Shown piece by piece: positions 14,616-21,765 of a stretch of DNA of 25,012 nucleotides. Every line of letters starts with the position of its first letter. Positions within the stretch are counted from its first letter, which is position 1. Below the pieces are notes generated by a model. The model did not search any database. It worked only from the letters and a program-made list of their open reading frames with translations, and was not told where the DNA came from. The stretch is from an uncultured Zetaproteobacteria bacterium. Lineage in GTDB: Bacteria; Pseudomonadota; Zetaproteobacteria; Mariprofundales; Mariprofundaceae. The position numbers and the translations under genes were made by a program. Location: NCBI GenBank assembly GCA_947311795.1, contig CAMZLX010000174.1, positions 1-25,012 on the forward strand. Direction: 5' to 3'.

Positions 14616-14954
14616 TCATAGGGCTGCGTATTCTTCTTCATCAAAACCCACGATGATTTTATCGCCAGTATCCAACACAGGGCGTTTAATCATGGATGGA
14701 TAGACAGCCATCAACTGAATGGCTTTGCTTTGGTTGATACCATCTTTGTCTTCTGCGCTTAATTTGCGCCATGTTGTGCCGCGCTGGTTTAACAAGGTTT
14801 TCCAACCCACTTGGCTACACCATGTTTCCAAGGTTTTTTCATCAATGCCATCTTTTTTGTAATTGTGAAACGCAAATTCAATGCCTTTGGCAGTCAAAGC
14901 ATCTTTGGCTTTTTTAATGGTGTTGCAGTTGGGTATGCCATACATCGTTATCAT
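14616..14954 (-). CDS. ArsC/Spx/YffB-family thioredoxin-fold protein
   Basis: A 112-residue protein of the ArsC superfamily. GIPNCNTIKKA places a single cysteine at C10 at the head of helix 1; RPVLDTGDKIIVGF carries the cis-proline region. Relatives with one active cysteine and NCNTIKKA are called YffB or 'ArsC family reductase' and are thought to be glutathione-dependent reductases, not true arsenate reductases: the arginine pattern and the C-terminal cysteines of classic ArsC are not obvious. Start: ATG at 14954, with GAGGAT 7 bp upstream. It lies 10 bp after tsaE, within the operon. No other arsenic gene is near, so an arsenate role is not supported. Confidence 0.85.
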   Translation of the reverse strand: MITMYGIPNCNTIKKAKDALTAKGIEFAFHNYKKDGIDEKTLETWCSQVGWKTLLNQRGTTWRKLSAEDKDGINQSKAIQLMAVYPSMIKRPVLDTGDKIIVGFDEEEYAAL

Positions 14955-14964
14955 TGTTCTATCC

Positions 14965-15387
14965 TCACAGGTTTATTCTCACAAGTCGGGCGTTCATGTC
15001 GCCTTCAATCAAATCAATATATATGTGTGTTGTGTTTGTCGGTAATAATTCAGGGGCGCGCTCGCTCCATTCAATCAGTGTTACCCAAGGCGCAGTAAAA
15101 AACTCATCCACACCAAGGTTTGCCACATCAAAACTATCTTCTAAGCGATACCAGTCCATATGGGCGACTTTAATTGTATTGCTTGCATCATATTCCTGAA
15201 TAATGGCAAAGGTTGGGCTGGGCAAAGCTTCATCGGTCACGCCAAGCGCACGCATCATGGCTCTTGCTAAAAAGCTTTTGCCAGCACCCAAATCACCATG
15301 CAGGGCAAAACAATCACCTGCTTGGCACTTTTCTGCCAAGTCTTGGGCGAGTTTAACCATGTCTGCTTCGTTTTTGATGGTTATCAA
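14965..15387 (-). CDS. tsaE: tRNA threonylcarbamoyladenosine biosynthesis ATPase TsaE
   Basis: Small ATPase that works with TsaB and TsaD to make t6A at position 37 of tRNAs reading ANN codons. The 140-residue product has the Walker A loop GDLGAGKS (31-38), then LPSPTFAIIQEY with the family's threonine, HMDWYRLED, and LIEWSERAPELL, matching the TsaE order. The start is a TTG at 15387 that overlaps the pdxB stop by 4 bp (TTGA), with GAGGA 9 bp before it; the next ATG would cut off the first nine residues. Translation is thus coupled to pdxB. tsaB and tsaD are not in this window. Confidence 0.95.
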   Translation of the reverse strand: MITIKNEADMVKLAQDLAEKCQAGDCFALHGDLGAGKSFLARAMMRALGVTDEALPSPTFAIIQEYDASNTIKVAHMDWYRLEDSFDVANLGVDEFFTAPWVTLIEWSERAPELLPTNTTHIYIDLIEGDMNARLVRINL

Positions 15388-16463
15388 AAGAATAAGTCCT
15401 CGGGGTAGTTGTTAACAGCTAATACTTTAGCCCAACTGCGGCGCACAGGGTAGTTTTTACGGTACGATGAAAACCAGACTTTGAAGTTATCCGAACTTGC
15501 CGCTTCTTTCATGGCTAACGTGTCATTCTGGATAGGATACATTTCCAAGGCTAATGCTGATTTGGATAAACCTTGTGCTAAAGTTTGAGTAACATCAGGT
15601 AATGCAGCATCCATATCCCATGTGGGCGAAACTTGAAGAAAGTCGCATAAATCTTTGTAAACAAAGTAAGTATTTGCCGCCTTGCCATCCAAAGAATGCC
15701 CTGCGATATGTGGGGTGGCGATGATGGTTTGCGGATGTTTTAAGAGTTCCAAACTGATGTTGGGTTCGTTTTCCCAACAATCCAACACAGCAAAATGTTC
15801 ATCATCTTGATTGAGCCAATCCAACAACGCTTGATTGTCCACACATGCACCACGCCCTGCATTGATGATGCCTTTGCCCTGAAACTTGGCAAGCTCATCT
15901 GCACCAATCAAGTGATAGGTCGGATGCTTCCCACCTTTTTCCAAGGGCGTGTGCAGGGTGAGAATGTCTGCTGATGCTAAGACTTTATTAAGGCTAGTTT
16001 CTAAACCTCTAGGCGGGTCATTAAGCAGGGTTTCTAGCCCAAGTTGAGCGCATGCTTTATCCAATAATGAACCAATGCGACCTACACCAACAATACCAAG
16101 TTTATCCTTTGAAAACGAGAAATTGCCTAAAGTCTCTAAAGTGAATAATGATGCAAGCATATACTCAACCACAGCATCGGTGGAGCTTCCCGCAGCCGAG
16201 GCAAAGGCGATGTTTTGCGCTGCCAAATAAGCCTTGTCCACATGGTCATCGCCAATGGTTGCTGTGCCCACGAAAGAAACATTTGAGCCTTGCAACAAAG
16301 CTTGATTGCTCTGAATGGATGAGCGGGTAATCAAGGCATCGGCAAAACGAATGGTGGAAGGTGTGATGTCTTGAAAGGGAAGCAGTGTGACTTGCCCTAA
16401 ATTAGCAAAAGCCTCTTCTGCACCCCAAACAAAATTATCAACGACTAGGCTGAAGTTTTTCAC
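15384..16463 (-). CDS. pdxB: Erythronate-4-phosphate dehydrogenase PdxB
   Basis: Second enzyme of the DXP-dependent pyridoxal-phosphate pathway: oxidises 4-phosphoerythronate to the 2-oxo acid that SerC then transaminates. Numbering from the GTG at 16463 (359 residues): VVDN near the start, GSNVSFVGTATIGDDHVD, the NAD loop GVGRIG (126-131), R204 in NAGRGACVD, E231 in DCWENEP, H252 in TPHIAGHSLDGK, and a C-terminal dimerisation domain (DUF3410). The catalytic R, E and H are all present. A TTG at 16478 would add five residues; GTG gives a typical N-terminus. Its beginning overlaps the end of the TPR gene by 26 bp. SerC in the same window is the next enzyme of the pathway, though it is in a separate operon. 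Confidence 0.93.
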   Translation of the reverse strand: MKNFSLVVDNFVWGAEEAFANLGQVTLLPFQDITPSTIRFADALITRSSIQSNQALLQGSNVSFVGTATIGDDHVDKAYLAAQNIAFASAAGSSTDAVVEYMLASLFTLETLGNFSFSKDKLGIVGVGRIGSLLDKACAQLGLETLLNDPPRGLETSLNKVLASADILTLHTPLEKGGKHPTYHLIGADELAKFQGKGIINAGRGACVDNQALLDWLNQDDEHFAVLDCWENEPNISLELLKHPQTIIATPHIAGHSLDGKAANTYFVYKDLCDFLQVSPTWDMDAALPDVTQTLAQGLSKSALALEMYPIQNDTLAMKEAASSDNFKVWFSSYRKNYPVRRSWAKVLAVNNYPEDLFF

Positions 16464-17796
16464 GAACTTTTTTGGCAAGTTTATGGTCGGGATATTGTTT
16501 CAAGAATTGACCGTAAAGCGCAGTATCGTTGGTTGATTCAGCCATATTAAACAATGCTTTAGGTGCAGCATCGCTATTCGGGTAATCATTAACCAATTGC
16601 TGCCTGACTTCAAAAAGAAGCTTGTCATCCTTTAACTTTTTCCTGGCAATGCTAATCGCATCTTCAAGCGCATCCGTGGCTTCAAAGCCGTGGAACATGG
16701 TGGCAAGCTGGCGCAGCGTTGCCACAGCTTTTCTTGGCTCATCTGTTTTGCGCTCTTGCAGCTTGGCTTTGTGTTGAAGCGCTAACAAGCTGATTTTATC
16801 GTCTGGATAAAGCGCTACGATTTTTGAGTATGTCGCAATGGATTGCGGATACTTTTTCAAGTCCTCAGCTTGGGTTAATGCCAAATGTTCATAAGCATTT
16901 TTGGTGAGTTTGTGCTCAGGGTAGGTATCAATCAACACTTTATAGTTTTGCTCTGCTTTTTCATAAGCTTTGAGGCGCGTACGTTGCAAATCGGCTATGG
17001 CAAGCATGGCTTCGGGGCGGTAGCTGCTGTTGGGGTAAAGGGCGAGTAATTTTTTGAAACCAAATACGCCCGCTTCTGCGGATTCTGCACCCATATTGTG
17101 CGCCAATAATATTTGCACTTCATCGGCATGAGCATCATCGGAGAAACGTTTGAGAAAATCGAGCTGCAATAAGGTTAATGCAGCCACCAAATCTTTATCA
17201 TTGATGGGATACAATTGATTGATAAGGCTGCGTAAGCGGTCGGCAACACCTGCGTTTGGCACAGCTTGAAGCGTAGCCCGCACATCATCCGCATAATCAT
17301 CCCAGTCTTTTTCAAGAATGTCTTTGACCTTTTGTTTGGCTTGCCTTGCTGCATCGGTCTTGGGAAATTCATACATGGTTTGCAAATAGGCAACAGCTGC
17401 CGCTTCAGGATGATGCTGTTTGCTCAGCATATCACCTTTAAGTTGCATGGCTTCGGCAGTGAGGCTTAAATCGCTATACACAGCCAAAAACAATTCAATA
17501 TCTTGGGTAAGGGCCTGCTGCAGCTCTTCGTTGGCTGCAAAAAGCGAGCCGAAGAAACCGACCTGCGTCATATTATCCACTTCATCGCGCAGAATGCTTA
17601 AATGGAGTGCGGCAGTATCTTCGCGGGATAAACCAGGCATGGTGATAGGCTGAGGAGCAACAACAACAGGTGCAGGTGCTTCAGCGGCAGCATAAATATC
17701 CATTTGCGGCGAAGCGTATGTGTCAACGGCAACATCTTCAGCATAAGCGGGGTTTATCAAAGCAAACAAGAGCGTACTACTTATCCATAATTTCAT
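16438..17796 (-). CDS. Periplasmic tetratricopeptide-repeat protein
   Basis: A 452-residue exported protein. Residues 1-19 (MKLWISSTLLFALINPAYA) are a clean signal peptide with an AYA cleavage motif and no lipobox, followed by an Ala/Pro/Val-rich stretch, then helical repeats with TPR character: FPKTDAARQAKQKV, YPNSSYRPEAMLAIADLQ, YPEHKLTKNAYEHLALTQ, YPDDKISLLALQHKAKL, YPNSDAAPKALFNMAE and YPDHKLAKKVREKL. The recurring YP(D/N/E) spacing is like BamD or CpoB-type repeats that bind proteins in the envelope. The role is likely envelope assembly or cell-wall coordination, but this is inference. It begins 2 bp after the map stop and its 3' end overlaps pdxB by 26 bp, so it is an internal operon gene. 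Confidence 0.85.
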   Translation of the reverse strand: MKLWISSTLLFALINPAYAEDVAVDTYASPQMDIYAAAEAPAPVVVAPQPITMPGLSREDTAALHLSILRDEVDNMTQVGFFGSLFAANEELQQALTQDIELFLAVYSDLSLTAEAMQLKGDMLSKQHHPEAAAVAYLQTMYEFPKTDAARQAKQKVKDILEKDWDDYADDVRATLQAVPNAGVADRLRSLINQLYPINDKDLVAALTLLQLDFLKRFSDDAHADEVQILLAHNMGAESAEAGVFGFKKLLALYPNSSYRPEAMLAIADLQRTRLKAYEKAEQNYKVLIDTYPEHKLTKNAYEHLALTQAEDLKKYPQSIATYSKIVALYPDDKISLLALQHKAKLQERKTDEPRKAVATLRQLATMFHGFEATDALEDAISIARKKLKDDKLLFEVRQQLVNDYPNSDAAPKALFNMAESTNDTALYGQFLKQYPDHKLAKKVREKLQPSR

Positions 17797-17798
17797 CT

Positions 17799-18557
17799 TT
17801 AAGCTCCTTGGCTTGGTAAGGTTAAGATTTCCGCACCATCTTTGCGTACCACCATGGTATGCTCAAATTGCGCAGACAGGCTTCTATCGCGGGTGACGAC
17901 TGTCCAATCATCATTGAGCACTTTAACAGGGTGTTTACCCGCATTCACCATAGGTTCAATGGTAAAGACCATGCCTTCTTTAATCTCTAAACCTTCACCA
18001 GGTTTACCAAAGTGAACAATTTGCGGTTGTTCATGAAACACACGACCAATACCGTGACCGCAATATTCGCGTACCACAGTAAACCGATTCTTTTCAACAA
18101 AGGTTTGAATCACATGTCCGATGTCGCCCAAGGTTGCACCGGGTTTGACCACATCAATGCCCAATTGCAATGCTTCACGCGCCACTTCAACCAACTTTTG
18201 CGCCCGCACCTTGGGTTTGCCCACATAAAAGGTTTTGCTGGTATCACCATGCCAACCATCAACAATGGTGGTGACATCCACATTTATTATATCACCATCT
18301 TTAAGCTTTTTATTATCGGGAATGCCGTGGCACACCACATGATTAACGGAGGTACACACAGACTTGGGAAAGCCGTGATAGTTGAGCGGGGCAGGGATAC
18401 CGCCGCGTTCTATGGTATAATCATGGACAATTTGATTAATTTTATCGGTGGTGATGCCGGGTTTGATATATTCCTCAATCATCACCAAAGTATCGGCTGC
18501 GACCTGACATGCTGGGCGCATGGCTTCAATTTCTGCATCAGTTTTTAATTGAACCAT
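17799..18557 (-). CDS. map: Methionine aminopeptidase, type I
   Basis: Removes the N-terminal methionine from new proteins when the second residue is small; cytosolic and essential in bacteria. The 252-residue length is normal. All five metal ligands are in place: D94 (NVDVTT), D105 (WHGDTSKTF), H168 (CGHGIGRVFHE), E201 (FTIEPM) and E232 (QFEHT), plus H77 that contacts the substrate. They sit three residues earlier than in E. coli Map, which shows an almost unbroken alignment. The ATG at 18557 starts a typical N-terminus (VQLKTDAEIEAMRPAC). It is first in the long minus-strand operon and divergent from sixA across about 50 bp, so the two promoters must lie close together or overlap. Confidence 0.97.
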   Translation of the reverse strand: MVQLKTDAEIEAMRPACQVAADTLVMIEEYIKPGITTDKINQIVHDYTIERGGIPAPLNYHGFPKSVCTSVNHVVCHGIPDNKKLKDGDIINVDVTTIVDGWHGDTSKTFYVGKPKVRAQKLVEVAREALQLGIDVVKPGATLGDIGHVIQTFVEKNRFTVVREYCGHGIGRVFHEQPQIVHFGKPGEGLEIKEGMVFTIEPMVNAGKHPVKVLNDDWTVVTRDRSLSAQFEHTMVVRKDGAEILTLPSQGA

Positions 18558-18608
18558 GGTGTGACCTCTGTAATGATTTGGATATATGATAACTTGGGAG
18601 AACCTTAC

Positions 18609-19082
18609 ATGCGAATCTATCTAGTTCAACACGCGGTCGCTGTGGATAAAGCGCAAAACCCAGAACGTCCGCTCTCAACCCATGGGCGGGAGGATATTAC
18701 GCGCACAGCAGGTTTCTTGAGTTTGTTTGTCAAACCCCATCCGAAATTTGTCTTTCACAGTGGTAGATTAAGAGCGCAGCAAACTGCCCAAGCCTTTGCT
18801 GAGGCATGGCATATCAAAGAAGATGTGATGTTTGCCGATGATTTGTCGCCCAATGCCAACCCTGAAGTGTGGGCTGCCAAACTCAATGCTATGCAAGATG
18901 ACACCTTGATTGTGGGGCACTTGCCGCACTTGCCGCGCCTTGCTTCATTGCTTTTGTGTGGTGATGTGGACACCCAACCTATACGCTTTCAAAATGCAGG
19001 CGTGGTTTGCATTGAAAAGGATGACGATGGCTACCAAGAGCTGTTTCACATCAATCCAAACATGTTTTATGAGGCATCATAA
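18609..19082 (+). CDS. sixA: Phosphohistidine phosphatase SixA-family protein
   Basis: A 157-residue histidine-phosphatase-fold protein; SixA removes phosphate from histidine residues of phosphorelay proteins. The ATG at 18609 is chosen because GGGAG lies 8 bp before it and MRIYLVQHAVAVD is a normal N-terminus; the frame extends upstream to 18549 but without a ribosome site. Seen: H8 in LVQHAVA, FHSGRLRAQQTA with R53 and R55, and GHLPHLPRL with H104. The usual LxRHGxA motif is changed: R to Q and G to A around the catalytic histidine. Q is common in SixA relatives, but the alanine is less usual. The gene is divergent from map and followed by mazG. Assigning the exact substrate is not possible. 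Confidence 0.85.
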   Translation: MRIYLVQHAVAVDKAQNPERPLSTHGREDITRTAGFLSLFVKPHPKFVFHSGRLRAQQTAQAFAEAWHIKEDVMFADDLSPNANPEVWAAKLNAMQDDTLIVGHLPHLPRLASLLLCGDVDTQPIRFQNAGVVCIEKDDDGYQELFHINPNMFYEAS

Positions 19083-19111
19083 TGTTATTACCACCTAAGA
19101 TTTCTCTGTTT

Positions 19112-19204
19112 GTCATTCCCGCGAAGGCGGGAGCGAAGCAACGACCGAAAGGGAGATTCATCCACCGACTGCAACTCATAGATTCCCGCCTGCGCGGGAA
19201 TGAC
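19112..19204. repeat. Dispersed palindromic repeat, copy 2 (GTCATTCC...GGAATGAC)
   Basis: GTCATTCCCGCGAAGGCGGG opens the repeat and CCCGCCTGCGCGGGAATGAC closes it, each a GC-rich hairpin; the ends are inverted repeats of each other (GTCATTCCCGC...GCGGGAATGAC). It fills the sixA-mazG gap and ends 17 bp before the mazG start codon, reaching almost to its ribosome site. Same type as the repeat at 13111. Confidence 0.78.
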
Positions 19205-19220
19205 GATGAAGGTTATGCTT

Positions 19221-20024
19221 ATGCCAGATAGAGTGCGTAAACACGATAATCCCTTTGACCGCTTAGATAGCTTAATGAATGTGCTGCGGGTGGAATGCGA
19301 CTGGGATAAGAAACAAACCCTGCAATCCCTGCGTAAATACACTTTGGAAGAGACGCATGAGGTCTTGGAAGCCGTTGAAAAAGCCATTGAAACCGATGAA
19401 TGGGATGATTTGAAAGGGGAATTGGGCGACATTCTGATTCAAATTGCCTTTTATGCCGTGATTGCCAAAGAACGCGGCAAGTTTGACCTTGCCGATGTGT
19501 TTGACACTTTGATTGAAAAGATGATTTACCGGCACCCGCATGTGTTTGCCGATGCCAACCCTGATGACATCAATGAGCAGTGGGAGCAGCTTAAAGATGC
19601 CAAAAACACCGAACGCAAAAGCCTGATGGATGGTATCCCGCCGCTGCCTGCTTTGAGTTATGCCGCCAAACAACAACAGCGTGCGGCAAGGGTAGGGTTT
19701 GATTGGCCTGACTTGGGCGGTGTGACAGATAAAATTCAAGAAGAAATTGCCGAGTTATCCCATGAAATTGAAACATCGGATGGTAGCGAAGCCGATAAGC
19801 GTAAAATTGAAGATGAGTTTGGTGATGTGCTGTTTTCTTTGGTCAACTATGCCCGTAAACTGGGTGTTGACCCTGAGCAAGCCTTGATGCGCACTAATCG
19901 CAAGTTTGATAAACGATTCAGAGGCATGGAAAATCTTGCTGAACGCAAGCAAATCAAGCTGAAAGATTTAGATATTGAAGCACTTGAAGAACTATACCAA
20001 GAAGTGAAAAAGGAACTGTCATGA
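19221..20024 (+). CDS. mazG: Nucleoside triphosphate pyrophosphohydrolase MazG
   Basis: Hydrolyses (d)NTPs to monophosphates and pyrophosphate; acts as a house-cleaning or stress enzyme. From the ATG at 19221 the protein has 267 residues, the normal two-domain form. Domain 1: CDWDKKQTLQSLRKYTLEETHEVLEAVE with E43-E44-x-x-E47 and GELGDI with E67 and D70, the magnesium site, then YRHPHVF. Domain 2: EEIAELSHEIE and DEFGDVLFSLVNYARKLG, again with an E-x-x-D pair. Several ATGs lie just upstream, reaching into the repeat at 19112; the one at 19221 is preferred because GAAGG lies 8 bp before it. It overlaps the DUF3467 gene by 4 bp (ATGA). No mazEF toxin pair is present next to it. Confidence 0.93.
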   Translation: MPDRVRKHDNPFDRLDSLMNVLRVECDWDKKQTLQSLRKYTLEETHEVLEAVEKAIETDEWDDLKGELGDILIQIAFYAVIAKERGKFDLADVFDTLIEKMIYRHPHVFADANPDDINEQWEQLKDAKNTERKSLMDGIPPLPALSYAAKQQQRAARVGFDWPDLGGVTDKIQEEIAELSHEIETSDGSEADKRKIEDEFGDVLFSLVNYARKLGVDPEQALMRTNRKFDKRFRGMENLAERKQIKLKDLDIEALEELYQEVKKELS

Positions 20025-20311
20025 GCGAAGACAACAAAACCCAAGAACTACAAATCAATATGCCGCAAGAGGTGCAAAGTGGTAAATATGCCAATCAAAT
20101 GCTGGTCACGCATAGCCAAGAAGAGTTTGTGCTCGATTTTATCCTCGGCACACCACCTGCAGGTGTGGTCAATAGCAGGGTGATTGTGTCCCCCGGTCAT
20201 GCCAAACGCATTGCCAATGCTTTATTGGAAAATGTGGCGAGATATGAAGCGCAATTTGGTGAAATCAAAACGGTGGCAGTGAATATGCCTGCGGGAACGA
20301 CGGCGCATTGA
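20021..20311 (+). CDS. DUF3467 domain-containing protein
   Basis: A 96-residue protein of the DUF3467 family, function unknown. Seen: a beta-strand opening (QELQINMPQEVQSGKYANQM), HSQEEFVLDFILG, GVVNSRVIVSPGHAKRIANAL, then a helix (LLENVARYEAQFGEI). The SPGHAKR and EFVLDF segments are the family's conserved ones. Members are compact, likely cytosolic, and often sit near metabolic or house-cleaning genes. It starts at an ATG overlapping the mazG stop by 4 bp, so the two are made together, and is followed by a repeat and no terminator of note. Nothing else in the sequence shows its job. Confidence 0.88.
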   Translation: MSEDNKTQELQINMPQEVQSGKYANQMLVTHSQEEFVLDFILGTPPAGVVNSRVIVSPGHAKRIANALLENVARYEAQFGEIKTVAVNMPAGTTAH

Positions 20312-20330
20312 TGCAGGTATCGGTGTTTTT

Positions 20331-20446
20331 TTGGAAGTGAGGCTTTAGCCTCGCCTCTCACAAAACTAAATGTAAGGCTTTGGCTTTATGTTTGGTAAAG
20401 TTTCTATATTTGTTTCACTCGTGCGAGGCTAAAGCCTCACTTCCAA
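20331..20446. repeat. REP/MITE-like repeat with perfect 24-bp inverted ends
   Basis: TTGGAAGTGAGGCTTTAGCC + TCGC at 20331-20354 is the exact reverse complement of 20423-20446; each arm is itself a near-palindrome (GAGGCTTTAGCCTC). The middle holds a weaker copy (AAGGCTTTGGCTTT). The unit of 116 bp looks like a paired REP or small MITE. No reading frame is inside, and I see no target-site duplication. It lies between DUF3467 and the serC promoter. Confidence 0.85.
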
Positions 20447-20550
20447 GGCTAAGAATATTACAGAGCTTTGCGTTCACTGTGGTTTAAGTAAATATCAAGT
20501 GGCACGCTAGATTTTTTTGCTACAGAGAAGAGGTTAAAGTTTTTTATCCA

Positions 20551-20579
20551 TTGAGAAATTGGGAAACTACGGCTATCTT
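20551..20579 (+). promoter_or_regulatory. Likely serC-serA-hisZ promoter
   Basis: TTGAGA (20551-20556), exactly 17 bp, TATCTT (20574-20579): four of six consensus bases in each box at ideal spacing. Predicted start is near 20586, giving a 60-base leader before serC. AT-rich sequence lies upstream, which can help RNA polymerase. The 100 bp between here and the repeat at 20446 show nothing else I can name. Confidence 0.5.
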
Positions 20580-20646
20580 TTCCGCATAAAAAATGTGGCG
20601 ACTATCTCATTGCCCAACCTTACATCATCAAAAGGATTCAAAGACC

Positions 20647-21729
20647 ATGACAAGATTGTTTAATTTCAGTGCAGGGCCAGCCATGCTGCCAACTGCAGTT
20701 ATCGAGCGCGCACAACAAGAAATGTTGGACTGGAACGGCTCTGGCATGTCGGTCATGGAAATGAGCCATCGAGGCAAGGAATACATGTCTATCGCGAGTA
20801 AAGCCGAGCAAGACTTGCGCGATGTGATGGCTATTCCTGACAATTATAAGGTGTTGTTTTTGCAAGGCGGGGCATCTATGCAGTTTGCTGCGATTCCACT
20901 TAATCTTTTGGGTGATAAAACCAGTGCGGATTATATCAACACAGGCATGTGGTCGAAGAAAGCGATTGCTGAAGCCAAGCGTTATTGCGATGTAAACCTT
21001 GCCGCAGATACTTCAGAAGGTGGGTTTACCACTGTGCCTAGCCAAGCTGAACTCAAACTCAATCCTGATGCGGCTTATGTGCATTACACACCCAATGAAA
21101 CCATTGGTGGCGTTGAATTTGATTACATTCCTGAAACGAACGGTGTGCCATTGATTGCCGATATGTCGTCTACAATTTTATCGCGCCCGATTGATGTGTC
21201 GAAATTCGCCATGATTTATGCAGGTGCGCAGAAAAACATTGGTCCTGCAGGGCTTTGCATTGTGATTATCCGTGAAGACTTGTTGGGTCATGCAGCAGAA
21301 AACACACCTGCGATGTTGAACTATCAGACCCATGCGGATAATGATTCCATGTATAACACGCCGCCAACGTATAGCTGGTATATGGCTGGTTTGGTGTTTG
21401 AATGGATTAAAGCACAGGGTGGATTAAATGCCATGGGTGTGGTCAACGGGCGCAAAGCTGCGAAATTGTATGCCGCGATTGATGGTAGCGACTTTTATGC
21501 CAACCCAGTAAGCAAAGCCGATCGTTCTTGGATGAATGTGCCGTTTACGTTGGCGGATGCGGGTTTAGACGCTGCATTTCTTAAAGGCGCAACCGAGCAA
21601 GGTTTAATCACTCTCAAAGGACATCGTTCTGTGGGTGGAATGCGCGCCAGTATTTACAACGCTATGCCAGAAGAAGGCGTGGATGCTTTGGTGGCATTCA
21701 TGCAAGATTTTGCCCGTAACAATCAATAA
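20647..21729 (+). CDS. serC: Phosphoserine aminotransferase
   Basis: PLP-dependent enzyme making phosphoserine from 3-phosphohydroxypyruvate and glutamate, and also acting in PLP synthesis after PdxB. The 360-residue product starts MTRLFNFSAGPAMLPTAVIE, the family hallmark, has LQGGASMQFA for phosphate binding, ADMSST (171-176) with the aspartate that holds the PLP ring, and YAGAQKNIGPAG with K196 as the Schiff-base lysine. The C-terminal GHRSVGGMRASIYNAMP is typical of group-I SerC. The ATG at 20647 is chosen over 20593, which would add 18 residues without family match; AAGGAT lies about 9-10 bp upstream. It leads the serC-serA-hisZ run and is separated from serA by 36 bp. Confidence 0.97.
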   Translation: MTRLFNFSAGPAMLPTAVIERAQQEMLDWNGSGMSVMEMSHRGKEYMSIASKAEQDLRDVMAIPDNYKVLFLQGGASMQFAAIPLNLLGDKTSADYINTGMWSKKAIAEAKRYCDVNLAADTSEGGFTTVPSQAELKLNPDAAYVHYTPNETIGGVEFDYIPETNGVPLIADMSSTILSRPIDVSKFAMIYAGAQKNIGPAGLCIVIIREDLLGHAAENTPAMLNYQTHADNDSMYNTPPTYSWYMAGLVFEWIKAQGGLNAMGVVNGRKAAKLYAAIDGSDFYANPVSKADRSWMNVPFTLADAGLDAAFLKGATEQGLITLKGHRSVGGMRASIYNAMPEEGVDALVAFMQDFARNNQ

Positions 21730-21765
21730 AAACCAATTCATAACAACGCTAAATAGGAAATTACC

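Noticed and set aside
14616..14954. Arsenic resistance function for the ArsC-like gene
   Set aside because: Only one active cysteine, YffB-like motif, and no ars genes nearby.
18012..18548. A 178-codon frame antisense to map
   Set aside because: It lies wholly within map, which has all catalytic residues. The antisense product shows no domain and is rich in residues expected from a shadow frame.
19272..19739. A 155-codon frame antisense to mazG
   Set aside because: Shadow of mazG; its sequence has no family features.
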